Notes under the pieces: generated by a model
What the model was told of the DNA's origin: nothing
The model's database searches: none
Seen by the model: only the letters and a program-made list of their open reading frames with translations
NCBI GenBank assembly: GCA_045538465.1
Contig: JAZSRK010000051.1
Location: 4,505-68,504 of the forward strand
From: Limiplasma sp045538465
GTDB lineage: Bacteria; Bacillota; Clostridia; Christensenellales; Aristaeellaceae
Reading direction: 5' to 3'
Length of the DNA: 64,000 nt
Translations under genes and position numbers: made by a program
Part shown: piece after piece, positions 24,852 to 32,705 of the stretch
How the letters are laid out: the number at the start of each line of letters is the position of its first letter
Position numbering within the stretch: position 1 is the first letter of the stretch

Positions 24852-26072
24852 TTAGTCCTTAATACCGGAACTGGCCATGGTTTCCAAAATCTGGCTCTGG
24901 CTCAGAATGAAGATGAGGATCGGCACGGCCATTACCACTACGGTAACCGCAGCGGCCTGACCGGTACGAGCGATACCGCCGGCCTGAATCTGCTGCAAGG
25001 CATAGACCAAGGTCTTCTTTGCCTCGGAGTAGATCAGGGTGGTAGCGCTGTTGTTCCACAGGCTCTGCACGCTGAAGATGATAACCGTCAGCCAGGCAGG
25101 CTTCACGTTGGGCATAACGATGTTCCAGAAGATGCGGAATTCGCCTGCGCCATCGATGTGAGCAGCTTCAATCAAAGCAGTGGGCAAGCCTTCCATAAAC
25201 TGCTTCATCATGAACAGGCCGATGGGAGCAGCAAAGGCAGGCAGAATGAGCGCCCAGTAGGTATCGATCATGTGCAGTTTGCTCATGATCACATAGTTGG
25301 GAATACCGGTAACATAGCCGGAGAACATCAGCGCAGTGGTTACCACGCCGAAGAACATTCTGCCGCCGGGGAAGTCGTACTTGGCCAGCACGAAAGCCGC
25401 CATGGAAGCGATGATCAGGTGGCCGAAGGTGCCAACAAAGGTGATGAGTACCGTGTTGACAAGGTAGCGGCTGAAGGGTACCCAACTCTGACCCATGGTG
25501 ACCAACAAGTCGGAGAAGTTATCAAAGGTGGGGTGCTTGGGCAGTACCGTGGGCGGGAAGCGGAACAACTCGTCCAGCGGCTTGAGGGCGGAACCCACAG
25601 CAAAGATCAGCGGGAAAGCCATAGCAAAAGCGACAACGGCCAGCAGGAAGTAGATGCCGATATCGCCGCCGATGGAACGATTGGGGTGGCGGCGCCGGAT
25701 GCTGTGCTTTTTGACCTTCTGCACTTTTTCACCGCGAAGTTCTGCCAAACGGCGAAGTTCTTCGGCGCGGCTGTAGGCCTGCAAGGGCTTGTTGAGCCAG
25801 AATTTGTCGATGTTGTTATAAACCTTCTGGCCTTCAACGAGGGTAAAGCTGTATTCCGCATCATCCTTGAGCTTGACGGTTACGGTGCTGGAAAGGCCGC
25901 CGTGACGGACATTCTTGAGCTGGGCAATTTCGCTGTAGGGGAATTCCACCACAGTCTCGCCCTTTTTGTTTACGAAGACCGCCGTTGTTTCGTTTGAGTT
26001 CAGCGTACCGCGAACTTTCTTTTTGCCATGAAAGAAGGTACCGTTGGATTTGATCTTATTAAATTCACTCAT
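24852..26072 (-). CDS. Carbohydrate ABC permease with N-terminal PH/GRAM-like extension
   Basis: 406 residues, over 100 longer than usual for MalG-type permeases. The extra N-terminal part (about 10-85: KVRGTLNSNETTAVFVNKKG, VVEFPYSEIAQLKN, STVTVKLKDDAEYSFTL) has alternating strands resembling a bacterial PH/GRAM-like domain, followed by a basic helix (SRAEELRRLAELRGEKVQKV). The permease begins near residue 140 (YFLLAVVAFAMAFPLIFAVG), with EAA loop LIEAAHIDGAGEFRIFWNIV. Starts one base after the upstream permease stop. The extension may bind a cytoplasmic partner or lipid; that is inference. Confidence 0.85.
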   Translation of the reverse strand: MSEFNKIKSNGTFFHGKKKVRGTLNSNETTAVFVNKKGETVVEFPYSEIAQLKNVRHGGLSSTVTVKLKDDAEYSFTLVEGQKVYNNIDKFWLNKPLQAYSRAEELRRLAELRGEKVQKVKKHSIRRRHPNRSIGGDIGIYFLLAVVAFAMAFPLIFAVGSALKPLDELFRFPPTVLPKHPTFDNFSDLLVTMGQSWVPFSRYLVNTVLITFVGTFGHLIIASMAAFVLAKYDFPGGRMFFGVVTTALMFSGYVTGIPNYVIMSKLHMIDTYWALILPAFAAPIGLFMMKQFMEGLPTALIEAAHIDGAGEFRIFWNIVMPNVKPAWLTVIIFSVQSLWNNSATTLIYSEAKKTLVYALQQIQAGGIARTGQAAAVTVVVMAVPILIFILSQSQILETMASSGIKD

Positions 26073-26073
26073 A

Positions 26074-27027
26074 TCAGGTACCTACCTTTTCCAGCGCAGC
26101 AGAAATAAATTTCTTGCACAGAATCATAACCAGGAACAGCAGCGTGGCGATGGCGGAAGCATAACCCATCTCGAAACGGCTGAAACCGTAGTCGAACAAG
26201 TGGGTAACGATCGTACGGGCTGCGTAGTCTGTGGAGGGGTAACCAGCCAGAGCACGCGGAACATCGCATACGTTAAAGGCGGAGGTGATGCTCATAACAG
26301 CACCGAACAGCAGCATGGGCTTCATGCTGGGCAAGGTGATGTAATAGAGCTCCTGCCAACGGTTGCGAACGCCATCCACATAACCGGCTTCGTACATGCT
26401 CTTGTCGATGCCTTGGAAACCGGCAACAAAGCTAAGGAAGCCGGTACCCATGCTCATCCACAGGATGACGACGATCAACACAGGCATGATGTAGCGGGGG
26501 TCGGTGAGCCACAGCATAGGCGCATCGATCAGGCCGAAGTTGAGCAGCATGGAGTTCAGGTAACCGTAGGCATCACCGCGGAAGATGATGGAGAAGATGG
26601 AGTAGGCGTTGCCGGCGATGCTGGGTGCGTAGAACACAACCACAGCAATGGTGCGCAGCCACTTGGGCAGCTCGTTGATGAACCATGCGAACAAGAACGA
26701 GAGGATGTAGCCGACAGGGCCGGTGATAACGGCGATAACAAAGGTATTCTTAACAGAGGTCAGGAATACTTCATCCTGCAGAATGAGGTTGAGGTAGTTC
26801 TGCAAGCCGATGAAACGCGCAGGCTCCAGAATGTTGTAGTAGGTGAAGCTGTAGAAAATGGAAGTACAGATAGGAAGAATGAAGAAGGTGAAGAACAGGA
26901 TGGCGTAGGGGGCCAGGAACAGGTAGCACACCTTCATACGCTTGGCCTTTGCCCAGTCGTACTGGAGCTTTTCGGACTTCATGGACAGGTAACGCTTACC
27001 GAAGGAGCCGGTCTGTACTTGATTCAT
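26074..27027 (-). CDS. Sugar ABC transporter permease (MalF/LplB type)
   Basis: 317 residues with six membrane segments, starting at VCYLFLAPYAILFFTFFILP (about 34-53). The EAA loop is MYEAGYVDGVRNRWQELYYIT, in which the usual second Ala is Gly, a common variation. Start and upstream stop overlap as ATGA with the large binding protein, and the next permease begins one base after its stop, giving a tight three-gene importer core. Confidence 0.9.
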   Translation of the reverse strand: MNQVQTGSFGKRYLSMKSEKLQYDWAKAKRMKVCYLFLAPYAILFFTFFILPICTSIFYSFTYYNILEPARFIGLQNYLNLILQDEVFLTSVKNTFVIAVITGPVGYILSFLFAWFINELPKWLRTIAVVVFYAPSIAGNAYSIFSIIFRGDAYGYLNSMLLNFGLIDAPMLWLTDPRYIMPVLIVVILWMSMGTGFLSFVAGFQGIDKSMYEAGYVDGVRNRWQELYYITLPSMKPMLLFGAVMSITSAFNVCDVPRALAGYPSTDYAARTIVTHLFDYGFSRFEMGYASAIATLLFLVMILCKKFISAALEKVGT

Positions 27028-29960
27028 TTCGTTCCCTCCTCTCCATCAATCGGCAGGCCGAATTCGCGCCGCTTGATCTTGATCTCTTCATTGATAGTGC
27101 GGGTGTAGGTGAGCAGCGTCTCGCGCGGATCATCCTTGTCGTTGATGACCTTGCGGATGGCGTTGGTCATGTGACGGGTGGTGGAGTAGCCACCGGCGAT
27201 TTCCGGGAAGCCGCGGGCCCAGGACTGCTGCTCCTTGAGCACAGCCAGCTGATCGGTGGACCAAGCCAGCTGCTCCAGTGCATATTTGTTAGCGGTGGTG
27301 TAGCGAGCGGAGGCACCCAGAACGCTTTCCATCTCACGGCCGAAACGCACCTGAGATTCGGTGGAGACCCACCACTTCAAAAACTCCCAAGCGTTTTGCT
27401 TCATGTTCTCGTCATCAGTGGCGACTATCATGCAGCAAGCGCCGTTGGCGTGTACAGAGCGGTCAATGGTGCCGTCCGGCTTAAGGGTACCGGGGTAGAG
27501 GGTAAAGTCCCACAGACCGCGAATTTCGGGGGCAGAAACGGTCAGCGTGTTGTACAGGGTGTACTGGCCTACACCAATGGGCATTTCGCCGGAACGGAAA
27601 CGGCTAACAAAGTCGAATACCGTGGGCAGGCCGTAGTCGTTGTACAGGCTGGTATACAGCTTGAAGGCGGCTACGCCGGCTTCGCTGTCGATCACGGTGC
27701 GCTGCTTATCCTCGCTGTAAATGGTGCCGCCGTTTTGGTAAATGAGAGAGTTGAAGCCGGACATATCAACCGTGGAAATATCGGGGAAGGGAACGCCAAC
27801 AGACATGTTGTTGCCCTGAATGGTGGGCAGAATGGCGATCAGGTCGTCCCAAGTCTGGGGTACTTCCAAGCCAAGCTCTTCCAGAACGTCCTCACGGTAG
27901 AAGAGAACGGAGAAGATCTGGGTCTCGGGCAAGGCGTACACACCAATGTGGTTGCCATCGTCATATGTAAGGGGATCCAGCGCACTCTGGTAGAAGGGCT
28001 CGACCACGGTTTCGTAATCTTCGAACTGGGTCAGGTCTTCTACAGCATTACGCATGGCGTAGTTAACGGCAAACCAGCCGTCCACGCTCAAAATAACATC
28101 GGGGCCGTTGCCTGCCATAACAGCATTCAAAATAGCGTCGGGGGCAACCAGCTTGACGTTTACCTTGATGCCGGTCTTGGGGGTGAAGCTGTCGTCGACC
28201 ATGGTCTTGAGCACGGTGCTCTGGTCGCGGCCGGTTACCAGCCAGACCTCGATCAGGTCGCTGTCTTCTTCATCGTAAACATCGCCCAAGGCGTTGTAAT
28301 CTACAAAGAAGGAAGCCGTGCAGGCGCGAACTTCGTGGATGAAACGGGCAACAAAGCCATCCTTATACTTGGGCAGCGTTACCTGCTCGCCGCTGATGAT
28401 GATGCAGTCGATATCCAGTTTGGTCTCGGCCATGTTCTGCATGGCGGTGCCCAAGCTGGTAATGTTATCCTTAAAGTTGGTAAAGGACTTGGTGATGCGG
28501 TCGTTGCGGTCAACAAACTGCTCCAGCTGCACAGCCAGCGTTTGGGCTACGGCAACACGGTCGCTCTTCTGACCGGTCAGTGCCACGGTATCGTCTACCA
28601 GCTTATACAGGCGCTTGGATTCTAGATCCATTGCCTGGATTACTTCGGGGTAAACGTTGGCCAAGTTATAATCGCGGAAGCGGTCGGGGTTTACACCGGT
28701 GAGCACCAGCACTTTGCGATAGATCTGATTGAGGCGGTAAATGCTCTCTTCCATATCGGTCAGAATATCGCCCATGGGCCCCAAGGTGGCTTCCAGACGG
28801 ATGGTGTGCTTGCCGGCCGTCAGGTAGAAGCGGTAGGGGGTACCCTTGTCATCGCTCAGGGTGCACTGCTGCCAGCGGGTGTCGTAGGCAAAGGCTACGG
28901 CAGACAGCTCATCAAAGGGGATCTCGCCGTCGATATACACGCTGCGGCAAGAGAGCGCGCCGCGCTGATACATCTGACGAGCCTTGATGGTGATCTGATA
29001 ATAGCCGTCTTCCGGCACCTCAAAATCCCACTGGATCCACTGACCGGCGTTGTTCCACGGGTCGCCGCCGATGTAGTTGAGCGTGGTCTTGCTCACATCG
29101 TAGGGCACGGTTGCGGGAGAAGCATGGTCGTAGCGGGGGTACAGAGAGGGAGAGGAGCGAAGCTGAGCATGTTCACCCTGAATGGTGCAGACCCAATTCT
29201 GAGCTTCTTCGCTCATTTCCACCTGAGGCTGGGCAGACAGATAGGTGTCGTAATCCTGCCAGTCAGCAACAGGCATCAATTTGATGGAACGCAAAATGAC
29301 AGGCTCGTTCACGGCTTCCAGTGTCAGCGTGTTTTCGCCTGCCTGAAAGTAGAACTGATAGGGCTCGGTAATGTAGCCCATATCATCCCGGCAGTAGGCT
29401 TGCTGCCAATCATAGCGTTCGATCTGAGAGGGGCGGATGTGGTTGCCCTGATTGTCCTTACGGAAGGAGCCGTCCTCGGCAAAATCCGAGGGGTCATCCG
29501 TCCAAAGGCGCGAAAAGCGCAGTGTAGCAGCACCGGAAAACGGAAGTTCTCCGTTGATATACACTGCACGCTCGATATCCACACCGCGGGATTCTACAGT
29601 TTTGTAATCGATCAGAATGGTATACATGCCTTCCTCAGGCAGGGTCACCTTCCAAGTGGTGTTGTTTTCATCGGCGGTATAGACGCACTGTGCGCCATCC
29701 TCCTCACGAACCTCACCATCGCCTTCGAAGGCAAGGAGATCCAGTTCTACCGCCTCGGCACCAGTGCCTACGCCTGCGTGAGCGTTCAGGTAGCCGTTGT
29801 AGGTATCGCTGCGGCCGATGCCTTCGATATCGGTGCTCAGATCTACGCCCTCGTACTTGGAGCGGAAATTCGATTCACCGCGCGAAAGCAAAAGAAGCCC
29901 AGCGATAACGACCACTGCGCAAAGGATACCAATCAGTATTCCCCGTGTTTTCTTTCCCAT
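27024..29960 (-). CDS. Large membrane-anchored solute-binding protein with N-terminal CBM-like modules
   Basis: 978 residues from the ATG at 29960 (GGGAGAGAAAGC upstream). Instead of a lipobox signal it has a membrane helix (ILIGILCAVVVIAGLLLLS). Two related beta-sandwich modules follow, about 75-235 and 285-405, each with an MYTILIDYKT or YYQITIKARQ strand, INGELPF/IDGEIPF, a YQFYFQAGENTLTLEAV or YRFYLTAGKHTIRLEAT motif; they resemble CBM6/35-like carbohydrate-binding folds. A helical linker (about 415-520) leads to a family 1 binding domain (about 570-978: VIDSEAGVAAFKLYTSLYND, ENMKQNAWEFLKWWVSTESQ). First gene of the nine-gene run. A surface glycan receptor feeding the two permeases below is the likely role. 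Confidence 0.82.
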   Translation of the reverse strand: MGKKTRGILIGILCAVVVIAGLLLLSRGESNFRSKYEGVDLSTDIEGIGRSDTYNGYLNAHAGVGTGAEAVELDLLAFEGDGEVREEDGAQCVYTADENNTTWKVTLPEEGMYTILIDYKTVESRGVDIERAVYINGELPFSGAATLRFSRLWTDDPSDFAEDGSFRKDNQGNHIRPSQIERYDWQQAYCRDDMGYITEPYQFYFQAGENTLTLEAVNEPVILRSIKLMPVADWQDYDTYLSAQPQVEMSEEAQNWVCTIQGEHAQLRSSPSLYPRYDHASPATVPYDVSKTTLNYIGGDPWNNAGQWIQWDFEVPEDGYYQITIKARQMYQRGALSCRSVYIDGEIPFDELSAVAFAYDTRWQQCTLSDDKGTPYRFYLTAGKHTIRLEATLGPMGDILTDMEESIYRLNQIYRKVLVLTGVNPDRFRDYNLANVYPEVIQAMDLESKRLYKLVDDTVALTGQKSDRVAVAQTLAVQLEQFVDRNDRITKSFTNFKDNITSLGTAMQNMAETKLDIDCIIISGEQVTLPKYKDGFVARFIHEVRACTASFFVDYNALGDVYDEEDSDLIEVWLVTGRDQSTVLKTMVDDSFTPKTGIKVNVKLVAPDAILNAVMAGNGPDVILSVDGWFAVNYAMRNAVEDLTQFEDYETVVEPFYQSALDPLTYDDGNHIGVYALPETQIFSVLFYREDVLEELGLEVPQTWDDLIAILPTIQGNNMSVGVPFPDISTVDMSGFNSLIYQNGGTIYSEDKQRTVIDSEAGVAAFKLYTSLYNDYGLPTVFDFVSRFRSGEMPIGVGQYTLYNTLTVSAPEIRGLWDFTLYPGTLKPDGTIDRSVHANGACCMIVATDDENMKQNAWEFLKWWVSTESQVRFGREMESVLGASARYTTANKYALEQLAWSTDQLAVLKEQQSWARGFPEIAGGYSTTRHMTNAIRKVINDKDDPRETLLTYTRTINEEIKIKRREFGLPIDGEEGTK

Positions 29961-30122
29961 GAAGCTTTCTCTCCCGGTTAGCTGCGAAGAATACGCAGCA
30001 ATTTTTGACACTTTTTTTCCTTGGTTGTGGCGGAAAAAAAGATTGCAAATACGAACATCGTTTTGTACTGAAACCGGTAAACCGATGCTGGATAGGACAT
30101 TCGTATCGCAACGTATATACGG

Positions 30123-30151
30123 ATTATACTGGTTCTTTATTCGTGTGTCAA
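30123..30151 (-). promoter_or_regulatory. Promoter of the nine-gene glycan-uptake run
   Basis: On the minus strand, a perfect -35 TTGACA (30146-30151), 17-bp spacer and perfect -10 TATAAT (30123-30128). The leader to the ATG at 29960 is about 155 nt. Confidence 0.85.
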
Positions 30152-30473
30152 CATACGCTAACTGAATCGCAGCTTTCGCTTCTTGCTGCTTCGAGACTGC
30201 TGGCAGGTGAAATTTTGTTTCTTTGTTTAAGTAACAGTTATGGTTACGAAAATGTGCTTGTTTTGTACTAAATGAACACTTATTATTTATGAAACATTTT
30301 CGAAGAAAAGAAATATCTTCGAAAAAACGTCTTACATTGGCGCTTTAACGTATCAATAGCAGAAAATGCAATCGAATGCACAGAACGACAAATGTTAAGT
30401 TTTTATAACACTGCTAATGCTTTGCTTGCTGCGTGTGGCGCTTTTTGTCTTTTGTGCAAGAAAAAATGCCCTC

Positions 30474-30502
30474 TTGAAAGCACTGCAATACGATGTTATG
30501 AT
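30474..30502 (+). promoter_or_regulatory. Promoter of the GH10 gene
   Basis: TTGAAA (30474-30479), 17 bp, TATGAT (30497-30502), about 44 bp before the ATG. Confidence 0.7.
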
Positions 30503-30517
30503 ATAGACAAATTTGCA

Positions 30518-30529
30518 ATGCAATTGCAT
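30518..30529. promoter_or_regulatory. 12-bp palindrome downstream of the GH10 promoter
   Basis: ATGCAATTGCAT is a perfect palindrome between the transcription start region and the ribosome site, a typical repressor-operator position. A looser TGCAATCGAATGCA is at about 30367-30380. Confidence 0.45.
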
Positions 30530-30545
30530 ACAAGGAGGTCTATCC

Positions 30546-31769
30546 ATGTCTAAATACGCCCATCGTATGTCCGCAAGCACCCTGACGTTGAAAGATGCGC
30601 AGGGACGCCCCATGCCTGGCCGCAAAGTAAAGGTCGATCTTGCCCGTCATGAGTTTCTCTTTGGCAGCGGCTGCTTCTGGCTGCAGGAGCTGCTCAACCC
30701 CGCCTGCCCCGAGCACCTGAAGGAGCGCTATCAGATCTACTGGAATAACTGGAAAGAAGTTTTCAACTATGCCACCCTGCCCTTCTATCAGGGCCGTTAC
30801 GAGCCTGTGGAAGGCCAGACCAAGGAAGTGGAGACCCTGCGTTCTGCCAAGTATCTCAAGGAGAACGGCTTCACCGTAAAGGGTCACCCCCTGTGCTGGC
30901 ATACCTCTTCTGCCCTTTGGCTTTTGGAAAAGGATAACAAGGCTGTGCTGGAAAATCAGCTGGCCCGTATCCGCCGTGAGATCGGCGCTTTCCACGATTA
31001 CATCACCCTGTGGGATGTGATCAACGAAGTGGTCATTATGCCCATCTTCGAGAAGGAAGAGAACGCCATTACCAAACTGTGCCAGGAAATGGGCCGTGTG
31101 GGTCTGGTGAAGGCCGTGTTCGATCAGGCTCGTCAGATGGATCCCAATGCTACGCTGCTGCTCAACGACTTCAACACCAGCGAGAACTATCGCCAGCTGA
31201 TCGAAGACTGCTTGGCCGCTGGCGTACCGATCGATGTGATCGGCATCCAGTCCCACCAGCATCAGGGCTTCTGGGGCATGGAGAAGCTGGAGGAAGTTCT
31301 CGCCCGTTTCGAGCGCTTCGGTAAGCCCATGCATTTCACCGAGAACACCTTCGTTTCCGGCGATCTGATGCCCGCCCACATCGTTGACCTGAACGACTGG
31401 CAGGTGCCCGAGTGGCCCTCCACTCCCGAAGGCGAGGATCGTCAGGCACGGGATCTGCTCACCATGCTGGATCGCCTCTTTGCCCATCCCCAGATCGAAG
31501 CCTTCACCTGCTGGGATTTCGAAGACGGTGCATGGCTGGGTGCGCCTTCCGGTCTTGTGCATAAAGACGGCAGTGTGAAGCCCTCCTACGAAGCTCTTAA
31601 GCAGCGTGTACGCAAGGATTGGCATACCAGCCTGGAAGTGATGACCGACGAGAATGGTCAGGTGCAGGTGGAAGGCTACCGTGGTTTGTACAACCTCACT
31701 TGCGACGGCAAGGCTGCACAGTTCACCCTGAATAAGACGGATAAGGAACAGGTCGTGCAGCTGGGCTGA
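30546..31769 (+). CDS. Glycoside hydrolase family 10, intracellular endo-1,4-beta-xylanase
   Basis: 407 residues from the ATG at 30546 (AAGGAGG upstream). No signal peptide, so it acts in the cytoplasm on imported oligosaccharides. A short beta-strand N-terminal domain (STLTLKDAQGRPMPGRKVKV) precedes the GH10 barrel. The acid/base Glu lies in LWDVINEVV and the nucleophile Glu in KPMHFTENTF, replacing the common ITELD. GHPLCWH and IDVIGIQSHQHQG are also GH10 hallmarks. The last about 60 residues add strands after the barrel. It is divergent from the nine-gene uptake run, which supports xylan-type oligosaccharides as substrate (inference). Confidence 0.9.
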   Translation: MSKYAHRMSASTLTLKDAQGRPMPGRKVKVDLARHEFLFGSGCFWLQELLNPACPEHLKERYQIYWNNWKEVFNYATLPFYQGRYEPVEGQTKEVETLRSAKYLKENGFTVKGHPLCWHTSSALWLLEKDNKAVLENQLARIRREIGAFHDYITLWDVINEVVIMPIFEKEENAITKLCQEMGRVGLVKAVFDQARQMDPNATLLLNDFNTSENYRQLIEDCLAAGVPIDVIGIQSHQHQGFWGMEKLEEVLARFERFGKPMHFTENTFVSGDLMPAHIVDLNDWQVPEWPSTPEGEDRQARDLLTMLDRLFAHPQIEAFTCWDFEDGAWLGAPSGLVHKDGSVKPSYEALKQRVRKDWHTSLEVMTDENGQVQVEGYRGLYNLTCDGKAAQFTLNKTDKEQVVQLG

Positions 31770-31794
31770 ACCTTCTGAACGGTAAAAGATGCTC

Positions 31795-31834
31795 ATCCCC
31801 CCCGGGTCGGCTTACCCCGCCCGGGGGATTTTTG
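31795..31834 (+). terminator. Intrinsic terminator of the GH10 gene
   Basis: A C-rich arm ATCCCCCCCGGG pairs with CCCGGGGGAT (two-base bulge), followed by TTTTTG. Confidence 0.8.
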
Positions 31835-31917
31835 CCACAAAGGCAGCATTTGCCTGCGGCAGGTGGACATATAGATAGAGCATCAGTCTTTACGACCAAA
31901 CTGGAGGAGGATGAAAC

Positions 31918-32535
31918 ATGAAAGTGATCCTGATCAACGGCAGCTCCCGGGAGCATGGCTGTACCGCCCGTGCACTGGAGGAAGTAGCCAAAGCTCTTGA
32001 GAGCGAGGGCATTGAAACGGAAATGCTGTTTATTGGCAACCAGCCGATCGCCGATTGTTTGGGCTGCGGTCAGTGCAGCAAATTGGGACATTGCGTCATC
32101 GATGATGCAGCGGCGCAGTTTGCCCTGCGTGCAGCAGAAGCAGACGGCTTCGTGTTCGGCTCGCCGGTGTATTACGCCCACCCCAGCGGTCGGCTGCTCA
32201 GTTTTATGGATCGGGCATTCTATGCAAACGGTGGCAACTTCCGCTTCAAGCCTGCAGCAGCGGTGCTCAGCGCACGCCGGGCAGGCAACACGGCCTCCAT
32301 GGATGTTATCAATAAGCATTTCACCATCAACGAAATGCCAGTGGTATCCGCTACCTATTGGAACCATGTGCACGGCAACACCCCGCAGGAGGTGGAGCAG
32401 GATGTGGAAGGTTTGCAGACCATGACCAATCTGGGCAAGAATATGGCGTGGCTGCTCAAGTGCATCCAGCTAGGCAAGGAAAATGGCGTGTGCCCGCCGG
32501 AAAACCGCAAGGTGTATACGAATTTTGTCCGCTGA
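31918..32535 (+). CDS. NAD(P)H-dependent FMN reductase / flavodoxin-family protein
   Basis: 205 residues with the flavodoxin-like start MKVILINGSSREHGCTARAL (phosphate-binding GSSRxxG) and GSPVYYAHPSGRLLSFMDRA. The insert DCLGCGQCSKLGHCVI has the CxxCxxC pattern of iron-sulfur flavoproteins, so a 4Fe-4S cluster may be bound. Ribosome site GGAGGAGG. It stands alone between two terminators. A general electron-transfer or quinone/nitro-reducing role is possible. Confidence 0.85.
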   Translation: MKVILINGSSREHGCTARALEEVAKALESEGIETEMLFIGNQPIADCLGCGQCSKLGHCVIDDAAAQFALRAAEADGFVFGSPVYYAHPSGRLLSFMDRAFYANGGNFRFKPAAAVLSARRAGNTASMDVINKHFTINEMPVVSATYWNHVHGNTPQEVEQDVEGLQTMTNLGKNMAWLLKCIQLGKENGVCPPENRKVYTNFVR

Positions 32536-32550
32536 GACAAAAACATAGAC

Positions 32551-32598
32551 CAAGAAACGGGTCGGTACTGGCTGCTGCCGGTGCCGACCCGTTTCTTG
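32551..32598 (+). terminator. Hairpin after the flavodoxin-family gene
   Basis: CAAGAAACGGGTCGG (32551-32565) pairs perfectly with CCGACCCGTTTCTTG (32584-32598), a 15-bp stem without a T-run. Confidence 0.6.
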
Positions 32599-32705
32599 CG
32601 TGTAGAAAGGCAATGCGCGCCTAGAAGGAATTTGGGAGGTTTGTATCGAAAACGATAGTTATGGAACAACAAAAGTGGCGCTACAGCCGCACGGAGGCAT
32701 AATAC

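Larger units (their letters stand above)
30012..30545. other. Divergent intergenic region between the glycan-uptake run and GH10
   Basis: No gene is seen. The region is AT-rich compared with its surroundings and holds the two promoters listed separately, an ATACGAA (about 30047) / TTCGTAT (about 30100) inverted repeat in the minus-strand leader, and a 10-bp perfect hairpin TTTTCGAAGA/TCTTCGAAAA (30297-30306 with 30316-30325). Such sites suggest shared regulation of uptake and degradation genes. Confidence 0.5.
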
